Shown here: positions 10,825 to 21,303 of the stretch, one piece after another
Numbering within the stretch: the stretch's first letter is position 1
Layout: every line of letters begins with the position of its first letter
Source of the DNA: Botryotinia globosa
Taxonomy: Eukaryota > Ascomycota > Leotiomycetes > Helotiales > Sclerotiniaceae
Length of the DNA stretch: 64,000 bases
Reading direction: 5' to 3'
NCBI GenBank assembly: GCA_014898425.1
Contig: RCSZ01000001.1
Coordinates: forward strand, 3,968,001-4,032,000
Made by a program: the position numbers and the translations under genes
Notes under the pieces: generated by a model
Database searches by the model: none
The model's input: the letters and a program-made list of their open reading frames with translations, nothing else
Told to the model about the DNA's origin: nothing

Positions 10825-11733
10825 TTAACCTCTCATCCGAATCGTCCACTCTCGTTTGTGTTCGCAATATAGAATCATCAACGTTGCGCTTTGGTTTTGA
10901 TATTCGTTCCAGACGGTAATAACTACTGTTTCCGTGGAATAGTTCGGGCTTGGAGATTTGAAGAACGTCATTTTAATGAAGGATGGGAGAAATGGTAAAC
11001 AGCCGCAGATGATGATGCCAATGTTCACCTCAGCAATACTATGTATGTATGTAAGTCAATACTCTGAAATAATCTAAAACGAGTCTCGCTTGCCTCCAGA
11101 GAAGTATAGGTACTAGACTATAAGTCTTGTTCAGAGTACCGCCAAGATGTAGCGTTTCATGAAGACGCAGGACACTTGCGATACAGGCTCTGTTGAAAGT
11201 TATTAGACTGCATTTCTATTTGCGGAAGATACATACAAAATGCCCGCTCCAAACACGATCGAGACCCCAATCTTCCGCATTGTGCGAGTTTTCAATCCCC
11301 AAATCAATGGTATTGGTAGGAACAAAATCGTGAAATCACTGACAATACTCATGGCACAATCCGCAAGGAACATCGAATTCTCGTTAAGACAAGTGCCTTT
11401 TCTAGCTCGAGGATGCCAAAAATGGACGACCGGCCAGCATATGAATATCTTCGCTGCTGTTTCAGGAACATAGTATAGCGCCATCAAGCCGATCAGCAAT
11501 CTGATCGCCCGCAACATCTTGTTGCTGACGCCAAAGATGCGAGACAAGAGAAGTAGAATTGCGACTTTGGCCGCAAAGACTTGCGGCCCGTATAAAATCC
11601 GAGTTATATAAACTAACTTTGCATGCGATGCCAATACAGTTCTACTTCCTATATTCCTTCAACTCACCTTTCCAAACATCTTGATATCTGTAGCTGGAAC
11701 ATTCCATCGATGGATCCCGGCGCCATGCTGGTT
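10825..11733 (-). pseudogene. 5'-truncated Pth11-like rhodopsin-domain membrane protein
   Basis: Readable exons: complement(10825..11038, 11094..11189, 11237..11616, 11668..about 11733). They encode GAGIHRWNVPATDIKMFGK, a TM segment with AKVAILLLLSRIF, a SDFTILFLPIPLIWGL helix and SIAEVNIGIIICGCLP. This is the second half of the fungal integral-membrane rhodopsin-domain family that includes Pth11. Introns at 11617-11667 and 11190-11236 are GT-AG. The intron at 11039-11093 has donor GCAAGC and acceptor ATAG, a GC-AG intron; without its removal a TAG stop interrupts the frame. The first two or three transmembrane helices normally present are not found upstream, where only short, stop-broken pieces occur. 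It therefore looks like a truncated or decaying copy, although a very diverged first exon farther upstream is possible. Confidence 0.7.
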
Positions 11734-12308
11734 CACTATCGTGTATTAGAGTTGTTTATGTATGTGTCTTCTGCGTGAGAACTTGCAGGATAATGCCATT
11801 CCAGAATATACAAGGGTGCCAACCTGCATGCCCAATTGCAAGAATTAATATGCGAGGGTTTGATACCGATTCTTTTTACAAGGGGTAATTGAATAAATAA
11901 TACTTAATTGAGTTTAGTTTTCTTAGCGTATCGCTATTTCAATCGCTCCTATGTATCATGTATGGTGGACCGCTGGTACAAGCTTTATGGAGTATGGATA
12001 GCTGGGTAATGTGGATTCAAGGAAGAGGGGAAGTTTCTCTCCTTCTGTATCTGTCAAAGTAGGCTCCATAGCTGTAAGCTAACTAATTTTCCATTCCAAG
12101 ACGCGTGCGTTAAACTTATTTGAGATCCTCCACCAAAAGCAAAGGAAGTAAGTAGGTTATTAGTTAATAAGATAGCGCAATAAAAAAGTTTTTTTTGCAG
12201 TGCGGAAGCCTCCAACCTCTTTAACTCAACCATAACAGACAAATCTTCATTGGAAAGCCCCCATTAAAGTCTATTACTCTGATCATCAGCATACCTTCCG
12301 ATATCACA
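11734..12308. other. intergenic, degraded 5' part of the Pth11-like gene possible
   Basis: On the minus strand around 11770-11850 a short open stretch reads GHAGWHPCIFWNGIILQ, which could be a relic of an upstream exon. No start codon and no complete helix is recoverable. The remainder shows no gene. Confidence 0.4.
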
Positions 12309-13416
12309 ATGGGTGAGAACATAGTTCAGGAGGATTATATGTTCAGTCGTGGATTTCGAGATTCGGCACGGTAGCTATTCCCTAGATCTATTCGAAGGTA
12401 GTTGCAGGCTTTTTACTGATTTGGATAGACTCCATATTCAACATCTGCTGTGGAACATACGCTTGGGATGGCTACTTCATCCATCAATTCTCGTGCCGAA
12501 GGCTCCCCCAAAAGAGGATATGTTCTCCATCGCTGATGTAGGAATTGGCAGTGCGTAAGTGTTTCGTCAATAAGTCAATTGGATACTAAACTGAACTTTA
12601 TAAATGCAGAGATTGGCTGCTGGAATTATCACAGTCAGTCTCTCCCAATGTGCAACTCCATGGTTTCGACGTATCCAACGAGCTATTTCCAGCAAAAGAA
12701 TATCTTCCCTCGAACATGAAGCTTGAGCTTCTTGATGCTTTCGGAACCTTACCAGAGCACTTGAAAGGAAAATTCGATGTTGTTCATATTAGGGCTTTCA
12801 CGATTGTCGTAAAAGGGGGCCATCCCGGAGTTTTGCTAGACAATCTTATTGCCATGCTGAGTAATTACATCATTCCATACTTTGACAAGATGGGTGAGAA
12901 GATTAAAAGCTAATCCAGGGATGAAACTTCAGAGCCAGGAGGATATCTTCAATGGGATGAGATGGACTCTGCATCTTTCAGTGCCCACTCTCCAAACGAA
13001 TTCACACCCAAAGTGGATATGGAACTAGTTATAGACAGGATTCAAGACATGTGCAAGAAGATTGATGTAGATTCTGGGTGAGTTGCTGATCCTATCAACC
13101 CCCACGTTAGACAGAGAAATGACTAACCAAACCCCTTCTCATTGTCAGATGGGTCTCCAACCTGGCAGAGATATGTAATCAACAAGGTCTAAAAGTCGTC
13201 GACAGTTTTCGCCTCCCGTGTAACGATATTTTGAGACAAATGTCAACAGATAATTTTTTAATGGGACTTGAGGATTTAGGATATGTCGTGTCGGAGAGAG
13301 CACTAGGGGAAAGAGCAGCGTATAGACTGGCGTTTAATAAAGCTGTGTTGGAGACAAGAAAAGGGGTCAGCATTTCTATGGATATGGTTGTTGTTGTGTG
13401 TCAATTGGAGAAGTGA
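12309..13416 (+). CDS. SAM-dependent methyltransferase, LaeA/UMTA type
   Basis: Model: join(12309..12370, 12429..12554, 12610..12860, 12933..13077, 13149..13416), 283 residues. Four GT-AG introns of 55-72 nt restore a continuous family sequence: DSARLHIQHLLWN, then FSIADVGIGSADWLLELS, then QLHGFDVSNELFP, FDVVHIRAF, LIAMLKPGGYLQWDE and GWVSNLAEICNQQGL. Motif I (DVGIGSA) binds S-adenosylmethionine, and LKPGGYLQWDE is the post-motif characteristic of UMTA/LaeA-like enzymes. The substrate is unknown; the family ranges from regulators to secondary-metabolite methyltransferases. No biosynthetic cluster surrounds it. Splicing at A|AG within L-K-P is convincing because it restores the conserved KPGG. 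Confidence 0.85.
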
Positions 13417-13545
13417 TTGCAAAGGAACCAGGTACTAAATGTCTTATAATCATGAACTGCAATATTTGATAAGTTATCAGATCAAGTCGCGGAGAGAAAT
13501 CTATTTGATTACAATTATTCCAATCCTTTTTCTCAAGACTTGAAC

Positions 13546-14935
13546 TTAATATGAAGAATCAACCCAAGAAGCCCAATTACTTCCCCACAACGTGGTCTTG
13601 CTGACTGTTCCAGTAGCAGCCGTTTCCTAGATCAATAGTAAGTATGTTTTCTCTAACCCATTCACATATCTATTCTACTCACATAAACCCTCGCAGATGT
13701 GCTTGAGCCAGCTCCGGTATTGGCATATTCCATAAATATTCTAACTCATGTCAACACTTCTCCATCAAACAAAAACTGGGAGTAAAATGTACGGTGTAGC
13801 ATCAGCGGCAAGTGTAGTCCACCCCGCGGCATTAACAACGTCTGTCAATACAGAGTTCTGGAAGATCACACGAGCAAGCGCTCGCCATGGTCGGCCGAGA
13901 TAGACCTTTCCTGTCAGACTGAATCCGTCTGCTTGGGTGATCTACAAAAGTTTAGAGATTTGTTCACGAAGTGGGGTGGGGTATCTTACAGTGCTGCTGT
14001 CAATGATATACCAAGCAGAATCAGTGGAAAGTGTTCTGGAGTTTGCGGTGATTGCACCACCTCCGTTTGAAGCAATTGTACCTGGAAATGGGTTAGAACA
14101 TTTTGCTGGCAGGTATCTGGTTGGTGCATTGTCCAAAATAACGTACATTCACCAAACCAAGCAGCAGCATTTCCAAATATATAATCCACAGCCCCTTTTA
14201 TGGTCAGCGACTTCCATTTGTATTCTTCCAGTTATTCAAAAACCTACCTTCAATATAACAATTCGAGTAATATTGCTTGCCAGCTTTGGCATACAACGTA
14301 TCTTGGTAGCCTGTAAATGAGCATCCATAATATCCTTGCTGGTCTCCATTTGCAGTTACAGCAACGGCCTAGAAAGAGTCATATTAGTCAGTCTATTTCT
14401 CACTGCCACAAAATTTAGCTCGAGAAAATAACGAACCTGAACTCCTGCTCCATAGGTATTTGCAAAGTTGACATTATAGGCCTTGAAATTGGCGCTTCTA
14501 ATATTTGCTGTAGAGCTGGCATCGAGACCAATAGCTGTAGAATTAATGCCATGCGTAATTGTTACAGTATTGCTTTTGTATGTTCCAGTGCTGGCACAAG
14601 TTAGTTGCTTGTCCCCCAGAATTTTCAAAGGGCTTCTACTTTGTGGTATATCCATAGACAGTGAGGTTTCCTCTGTAGCTGATCGTCAACTGCTCGTTGT
14701 ATGTTCCACTGTATATGAAAATGCATGCCACTGCAGTCGACGACCCAAGCGCAGTCAATGCAGCACCAACTGTGCTATACTCGCCGGAAAGAGTACCGCT
14801 TCCTCTCACTGTTAGGCATCCAGACGGTGGGCTAGTTCGGCCGGCTCTTTTGTGCAGTACTGCCGATGCATCTATGGAACCAACAAACAAGAGAATGGCA
14901 AGTAAGAATCTAGGAATGTATTTGGAAGCTGCCAT
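13546..14935 (-). CDS. secreted pectin methylesterase (CE8)
   Basis: Model: complement(13546..13626, 13689..13740, 13793..13941, 13990..14081, 14147..14194, 14248..14368, 14437..14590, 14640..14935). Eight exons encode 330 residues. All seven introns are GT-AG, 46-69 nt, and every joint restores family sequence. Residues 1-24 form a signal peptide, followed by a KR site (LHKRAGR) that may be processed by a Kex2-like protease. CE8 landmarks are ALTALGSS, GYQDTLYAK, the catalytic VDYIFGNAAAWFGEC (first D is the expected nucleophile) and GRPWR (substrate-binding arginine). It removes methyl esters from homogalacturonan outside the cell, making pectin accessible to polygalacturonases. It is transcribed away from the exo-polygalacturonase gene across an 823-bp intergenic region. 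A TATAAA on the minus strand at 15021-15026 lies about 85 bp upstream of the ATG. Confidence 0.95.
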
Positions 14936-15758
14936 GGTTTCAAAGATAGACTTTAACGGCAAACGGTGAAGTTGATTGATGTCAATTGGTGAGCGTGTTC
15001 TAAATTCTACAGTAACTGTATTTATACATAATCTAGTTTTCATAGATCTAGCCAAGGAATGAAGCTCGTTCAATTCCTCACCCGCTCCAATTGAGATTTC
15101 GAATCTACCTCTCTGATTCCCTAAGGCAAAATACTGCAAATGGATACATCCGCTGGCATTCGCAGGGAGTGGTACGGAAACAACATATACGAGCTTATTT
15201 TGCGGGGAATCAATCCCCATTTTTCCGTTTGCGTGGTAACGGAACATTTCGAAAATCCACACTTCGGTACTTCATTCAAATCTGAAGGTAAGAACATGTC
15301 GCTCTCGGTATATTAAGGGGGCGATAGTGACCACGCACATGCCACATGACGATCCTGTATTCAGGCTCAATCCATGACATGTAATTCACGCAACATTTTC
15401 GCGGATCGTGCGGAGGTCAAAAGCATTTTTAAACCTCCGAATCGCAGGAACGTAATGATGGGGTATGAAACAGATGGATTTAAACGCCTCGAAACAAACT
15501 TGTGGGGATGATCCTTTCCCACATTGCGATGGGAATACGATGTCTATACGTGGAAATACTCCAGGAATGGACAATACCTTTAAGTTCCTTCCTTCTTCTT
15601 CGAGAAGGTCGTTTTGTACTCATTAAGCGAATGATCCACATAGATTGATTCATTTAAGTGAACAAAAAGACCCGTTGAGCCATCCAAGACAGCCAGCCGT
15701 GAATATAAATTGTGCTCTTCGAACTTGTTGTTCGATCTCAACCACTACATCTGCAATC
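14936..15758. promoter_or_regulatory. shared divergent promoter of pectinesterase and exo-polygalacturonase
   Basis: This 823-bp region separates two head-to-head pectinase genes. A TATAAA faces the esterase (minus strand, 15021-15026) and a TATAAAT faces the exo-polygalacturonase (15704-15710, about 50 bp before its ATG). Two sites match the CreA consensus SYGGGG: GCGGGG at 15202-15207 and GTGGGG at 15502-15507. Carbon-catabolite repression is the expected control in this class of genes, but use of these sites is inferred. Confidence 0.6.
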
Positions 15759-16997
15759 ATGCATCACAAATTTGAATTTTTGGCTTTAGCAACATCGCTC
15801 TTCTCGTCAGCCTATGCATCACCAACTGCAGTGAGAAACGAAGCGAACGGTGTCAGTCTTGCCAAACGTGCGACTTGCACTCCTGCTTCTGCTGGAAATT
15901 CCGGAACCGATGACGTTCCAGCCATTGCTGCCGCCATCTCATCATGTGGAAGCGGCGGAGTCATTCAGATCCCGGCCGGCGTACAGTATGCAATAAATAG
16001 TGTTCTCGACTTCACGGGATGTGCTGGATGCACCCTGAACATCGAAGGTACACTCAGAGTCTCGGACGATTTAGATTTTTGGGATGGAAAACGCGCTATA
16101 TTCTATATGGATGGCATCAACAAAGCAACTATCCAATCTGTCACTGGAACGGGTTTGATAGATGGAAACGGGCAAGCAGCATACGATTATTTCGCTATCA
16201 ACTCTTCATACGCTCGCCCAACATTGCACTATATAACCGGGGCATCTTCCAATATCGCCATCAAGAATCTCAAGGTCAAGAATCCACCCAACGTTTTCTT
16301 CAGTGTTACTGGAGGTTCGAAAAACGTCGCCTATTCTGACTTGACAATGACAGCAGCTTCAAAATCGACAACGGCTCCAAAAAACACAGACGGATTCGAT
16401 GTTGGTGACTCCACATTTGTTACATTAAACAACATCAAAGTTACAAATCAAGATGATTGCGTAGCTTTCAAGCCCGGAGCAAACTACACAACTGTGGATA
16501 CCATCACTTGTACTGGATCACATGGTCTCTCTGTTGGTTCTCTTGGGAACAAAGCAGGCGCAACCGATTCAGTAACAAACATATACGTCACTGGGGCAAC
16601 GATGGTCAATTCTACCAAAGCCGTTGGCATCAAACTGTATCCTGGGGGAAGCTCACACGGATCAGCCATCGTCAGCAACGTAACCTTCAATGATGTTACA
16701 GTAAAGAACAGCGATTGGGCAGCTCAAATCCAAAGTTGCTACAACGAAGATGCAACTTATTGTGCCAGCAGTCCCAGCACAGCCTCAGTCACAGACGTAT
16801 ATTTCACAAATTTTAAAGGGACGACAAGCTCAAAACATTCTCCAGATGTAGCGAATCTGAATTGTCCAGCGGGCGGAACATGTAACATCTATTTCTCCTC
16901 TTGGTCGGTTGCCCCAGCATCTGGTTCTGCCACTTTTCTGTGCGCCAATGTTGATAAATCAACGGGCCTTACCTGTAATTCCGGTGCGTCGGGATAA
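15759..16997 (+). CDS. exo-polygalacturonase-like pectinase (GH28)
   Basis: Intronless, 412 residues from ATG 15759, chosen because it begins a clean signal peptide (about residues 1-20); the longer upstream frame adds an unrelated leader. SLAKRATC suggests a Kex2-type cut near residue 37. GH28 motifs are in order: NTDGFDVG (209-216), DDCVAF (232-237), GSHGLSVGSLG (253-263) and GIKLYPGG (290-297). The three catalytic aspartates and the histidine are present. The SHGLSVGSLG form and the length favour exo-acting enzymes (galacturonic acid release from chain ends) over endo-polygalacturonases of about 370 residues. The usual Arg of the R-I-K substrate-binding motif is Gly here. It acts extracellularly, likely together with the adjacent pectinesterase. 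Confidence 0.9.
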   Translation: MHHKFEFLALATSLFSSAYASPTAVRNEANGVSLAKRATCTPASAGNSGTDDVPAIAAAISSCGSGGVIQIPAGVQYAINSVLDFTGCAGCTLNIEGTLRVSDDLDFWDGKRAIFYMDGINKATIQSVTGTGLIDGNGQAAYDYFAINSSYARPTLHYITGASSNIAIKNLKVKNPPNVFFSVTGGSKNVAYSDLTMTAASKSTTAPKNTDGFDVGDSTFVTLNNIKVTNQDDCVAFKPGANYTTVDTITCTGSHGLSVGSLGNKAGATDSVTNIYVTGATMVNSTKAVGIKLYPGGSSHGSAIVSNVTFNDVTVKNSDWAAQIQSCYNEDATYCASSPSTASVTDVYFTNFKGTTSSKHSPDVANLNCPAGGTCNIYFSSWSVAPASGSATFLCANVDKSTGLTCNSGASG

Positions 16998-18629
16998 GTG
17001 ATAGTTCGTGTTTTTGGGTGTTGAAAATTTGTTGTACATATTTTGACAGGAATTCATGTCATGGATTATTTTCCTGCTGCTGAATACAGCTTTTCGGTAC
17101 TGATCCCAGGTAGGAACAGTCATCTCTTTGAGGTCATACATGGCTTATATATATTGTCTTCATCCTGGACCTATAACTGAACTTAGGGTATGCTTGTGAG
17201 TGAGCCGCGTAGTGAGAACATATATTAATGGATGAGATATCAATTTAGTTCTGCCACAAAAGCTTGAAATCGATGAATTTTAAAACCCGAGAGCTCCAGG
17301 CTAATCAGGGTAGATCACATCACCCGTCCAACGCCTAACATTGAACTATTTTGACTGAAAGGCAAAACCGTGCCCGACTCCGAACCTACACAGCAGCATT
17401 GCCATCATCTCATTCTGTGCATCGTGAAAACACATGATTCCAAACACCTGAGCTACAGCCTCGGCGGACGCCAACCTGAAACGTAATTCCACCCTCGAAG
17501 TAGCTCCTCAAGATCGGAAAAGAAACTTGCGTATTTCAACTCAATACCATCTGACCTATCTCTCGGTACTTCTGCCAATATTTCCCCCCCCCCCCCCTGT
17601 TCATCTGTATAATAGTTTTGGTACCATTGATTCTTGTCGGGACTGCAATTCCCCCCCCCCTCTTCTGTCTCAATGCGTAGGAGGAGCCTATAAGTTCGGA
17701 CCATGATCAAAACTTAAAAGGAAAGCGTACTAGCCCGATTAGATTACGTCGAGGGTGAAGTGTGCCATGATCCTTGAGGTAGGCAATGTTGTGGATCGGT
17801 TATCAGTCGAGGGCGCGCAAGACGTTACTCAAGAGAGACGCGAAATCCTTAGTCGTTTTCATCAATTCCCTAACTTTAACGTCACATTAGCTCATTGACA
17901 TCAAGCAGCCTCATATGCTATATCGTAATTGTTTCCTGGTCCAGGGCTATATTTACCGGCCCTGGGGTCATCTTAGTTCCTATTAGAATTCTGAATTTTG
18001 ATGGTTTTTTGCGGGCAGATTTCTGGTAACCAGTAACGAAGCGAATCGCCTACTCGACAAAGTCTAGGAATTCAACAATTGGTCTGATTCGAGACTTTTT
18101 CGTGCTGAGACTGGTGTCGATAGGCTCGTTCCAATTAGATACTGATACCTCTCAGAGAATTACGGCAGTGACTGTGGAAATAAAAGATTCGCATCCAGTT
18201 ACAATGATACTTCGAATTCGGCGAGAGTTAGTCAAGATGGCATGATACAAAAGGCTCGAAAATTTCATGAAGTAGATGAGTGAACGCAGTAATTACACGG
18301 GGCGATGTAGGCAACAACGACCAGAGAAGTCGTCCTTACCTGTTCCATTTTGTTTATGGTCAGTGAAATAGGATAACTTCAACAGTGTCAAGCTTTTGAC
18401 TGTCATTCTGTGTGTTGAGCAAATGCATAACTTCGATGTCATGAAGCTTTTGTAAGTCTTAGTTAGAATCACTTTTCCACGACACAAGGAGACAAGAGTA
18501 GCAAGAAAATCCGCTCCAAGTAAGCAGTCATCATTATGACTGAAACGATATATCCAGTTGGCATCCCTAAGTCTCATTACTACTACAAAATTAATACGAG
18601 TTGGAAGCTACAAAATGGCCATGAACAAC
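16998..18629. other. intergenic with two poly-C tracts, no gene seen
   Basis: The region holds the 3' end of the GH28 gene. Two homopolymer C runs interrupt it at about 17582-17597 and 17651-17660. A minus-strand frame at 17453-17710 is created by these tracts (poly-Gly) and is not convincing. I see no RNA gene. Confidence 0.5.
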
Positions 18630-19825
18630 TCACAGTTCAGTCTTTCTATCGGAAGTAGTGTCTCTCTTTGCCTTCTTTGCTTCCGCTTGTGCTTTCGATG
18701 GGAAATGCCCTTCCAGATCCATCCATTCAGCAACAAATGCTGTTACCATTTTAGCCCAATCCTCTACTGTACGCATGTCTAAATGCTCTCCGTCATCCTC
18801 AATATTATGCCAAACGCTCGGGAACGGGTCAGGTATCATGTGTAAAATTTCCACACCACGGGCCATGAAAGGTATATGATCATCTTGTACACCACCGAAA
18901 CCAGAAAAGGTAGTCCGACCGACATCAGGAAGGAAATGGTGTTCGAGTTTTGTTTGAGCTATCCCAAGCACTCGTAAACGATTTTCAATGGTAGCAAGAC
19001 TTTTGTATGCCCAATGTGTAGTTTCGAAGTATGAAGGGATGCTTGGATTTTCGTGCCCAAGAAGATCAAGAAGAAGAAACAAGCTAATCGAGTCTAATGG
19101 ATTTTTGTAATTCGACATGGCTGCATGAGCAGTCGCTTCCCATGTTTCCGCCAATGCCCTGAATGGGTTAGAATAAGAATTGTACGGATTGGGAAAATCT
19201 CTCACCTTGCGCCATAAAGAGAATCATCGTTAGTCCAGCTCAGGAATGCTTCTTCGCCGTCGAGGAACAGTATCTGAACACCCTTTTCTTCTTCCAAACC
19301 AATATCACCTGCCGTTTTCATTGCCTCCCATTTATTCGTTAATGCCTGATCCACACTTCTAGCTGCATGCATAATCATCGCACACGGAGCTGCGCTGTCA
19401 GTTGCGCCAATAAATCCCGTAGGGGTGAGTTTGCTATCGTAGTGTGCCACCAAGGCCAATCTTCCTACATCTCCAGATTTTGCCCAGGGAGGATCGCGAG
19501 TTATAATGATATTAACAAATGGCACTTGTTTGTCGCCGGTGACGGGAGTCTTCGAAGTCGAGTTTTGGAACTCAATTGTCCATTCCGGAAGATGTGTTGT
19601 AAAGAAATCAACGAAGTGTCTTTGAACAGTTTGAATTGCTGGGGTTCCTGGGACTCTAGGGATCAAAATCGGTGAAAGAATGGCTCCATTATGTATATCA
19701 AAATCTGCGCCTGCGGATGGGAGACTATGAAATGTCTCATCGGATAATGGAGTGTATGCCGTGACGTTGATACTCAAGATGCTGCAAATCAAGAAAATGA
19801 TTGTTGCGATGTATTGAGAAATCAT
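18630..19825 (-). CDS. secreted glutaminyl-peptide cyclotransferase (M28 family)
   Basis: Model: complement(18630..19158, 19206..19825), 382 residues. The 47-nt intron has donor GTGAGA and acceptor ATTCAG. Joining yields DSLYGARALAETW, directly comparable with the conserved DSLYGSRHLA of animal glutaminyl cyclases. The N-terminus is hydrophobic (residues 1-23), so the enzyme should enter the secretory pathway. Zinc and catalytic residues are visible in VAHYDSK, GATDSAAPCAMIM, FLDGEEAFL and the late VWHNIEDDGEHLD. HYDSK and FDGEEAF-type motifs mark glutaminyl cyclases rather than ordinary M28 aminopeptidases. The enzyme converts N-terminal Gln (or Glu) into pyroglutamate, protecting secreted proteins. 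The C-terminus is lysine-rich. The gene is divergent from the TMEM70-like gene. Confidence 0.92.
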
Positions 19826-20209
19826 TATACCGAGTGAAAAGACGATCGCCTCTTGTCTTTATCTGCAATATCTCCGCAATATCATACTTCCTCAAATGAT
19901 GTGTGAGCGGACACTATTCGTTCCTAAGTCTAACGGTAATCTGTTACAATGATACCGAGATATGTAACCGCGTCTAAATGTCGCGGCCCGTCGCGTCAAA
20001 CGCGCTTGACTATTGTATCAAATTTATTTCTATGCTGTATCCATTTAAACGATATTTGAAATATTACACAGCTGCCAGATATTGAGATTCGATTTGACAT
20101 TGGATCAGCCATTCGGCCACAAGCAGAATAATGATTGATTAATAATTAGTTCCTAAACCCATTCTCTTAAAGACACTCTTTCCCCTCGCCATACCCGTGA
20201 TCAAAAGCA
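19826..20209. promoter_or_regulatory. 384-bp bidirectional promoter region
   Basis: Lies between the ATGs of the glutaminyl cyclase (-) and the TMEM70-like gene (+). A CG-rich block around 19966-20012 carries several CGCG cores (for example GTCGCGTCAAACGCGC), set in AT-rich DNA, and may hold regulatory sites. No specific factor is assigned. Confidence 0.45.
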
Positions 20210-21095
20210 ATGATAATATTGCTCGCACGATTAACGACGCCCAGGGGGCTGGCTAGCCAAAGACCCTTATCATGTCTTAGAGCAGGTAGTTTCAGATACG
20301 CTAGTCAAATTGCGAAGAATAAAATACCACGAGCAGCAACACCGCGACCTGTACCAACACCGCAATATGCAAGCAAAAGGCCCGGTTAGTACATCTGCCC
20401 CATTGTATCAGTCAAACTAATCGTAAATAGCATATCCCGAACGTCTGCTTATCTATCATTCTGGGACTGGAAGAACAGTGTTTCTTGGCTGCTTAAAAGT
20501 TACGACTATTTTCATATTTGTATTTTTTACTTTAGTTGTAGCGCCAGCACATTACTATGCGGAGGATGAGCCCGAATGGGTAGCACCTGCTGGTAAGTTA
20601 ATGCTAAGACTCCGAATTCTGCGGAATTTGAATGCAGCAATGGCATCAAAAGCTACCGAATTATTTTTCCCCCCCCAAAGGCTAATATAATTCTAAGTTC
20701 TACTATCTGGAGCTGTTCCAGTGGCATTCGTGGCATATATAACATCGCCATTTGTCAATTACATTCATCTCAGATTGCCCAATTTTGCTCGCAATTCACG
20801 GGATCTATTGATGAGATACTCAAAGAACCCACCAAAAGATGCACAGGTCGATATCACTACGATGAACTTTGTAGGGAAACCAAGGGTAACTAGGCTCGAA
20901 ATCTCCGAATTGAAAGCTGTAAAGCAAAGATTTGGGGTTGTGAATTTTTCTAGAGATACGAGAAAAATTAACGCCACGAGAAAATGGTGGATGCCAAAGG
21001 CTGTACGAGTATTTGGGGTGCATGGCGGAGCAGGAAGAGTAAGGGAAGGGGAAGCCTGGGAAAACATTGCCAAGAAAATACGAAAGGTCTCTTGA
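20210..21095 (+). CDS. mitochondrial TMEM70/TMEM186-like membrane protein
   Basis: Model: join(20210..20384, 20431..20592, 20713..21095), 239 residues. Intron 1 is 46 nt (GTTAGT...AAATAG) and intron 2 is 120 nt (GTAAGT...CTGGAG, with an internal C8 run). Residues 1-57 are rich in Arg, Ser and Ala with few acids, as expected of a mitochondrial presequence. The body has YPERLLIYHSGTGRTVFLGCLKVTT, a hydrophobic hairpin (IFIFVFFTLVVAPAHYY and VAFVAYITSPFVNYIHLRLP) and a matrix-side basic tail with WWMPKAVRVFGVHGG. This arrangement resembles the TMEM70/TMEM186/TMEM223 family, whose members assist respiratory complex assembly in the inner membrane. Family assignment is from remembered pattern, so moderate certainty. 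Confidence 0.8.
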
Positions 21096-21303
21096 TATTG
21101 GTAAAATTTTAACACCTCAACGAGAAAGCATCTGCACATGTAAAGAGATGTTTTTAAAAAATTCTACGTTATTCTGCTATGGACTCATCGCACTGTCCGA
21201 ACCCGCTAAGCACAATCTCAATTCTCAGTCCCGTGTCACTTGTGTAACTCTCCACAAAGAGGAGCCAGAAGTGCACCTAACTTTCGACTAGCGCATAGCG
21301 CAC

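Noticed and set aside
10825..16997. Secondary-metabolite or virulence gene cluster (methyltransferase, Pth11-like, pectinases)
   Set aside because: No backbone synthase, transporter or pathway regulator is present. The genes belong to unrelated processes and the Pth11-like gene is truncated.
17453..17710. Minus-strand frame with poly-Gly
   Set aside because: Created by the poly-C tracts and lacking a start context or family.
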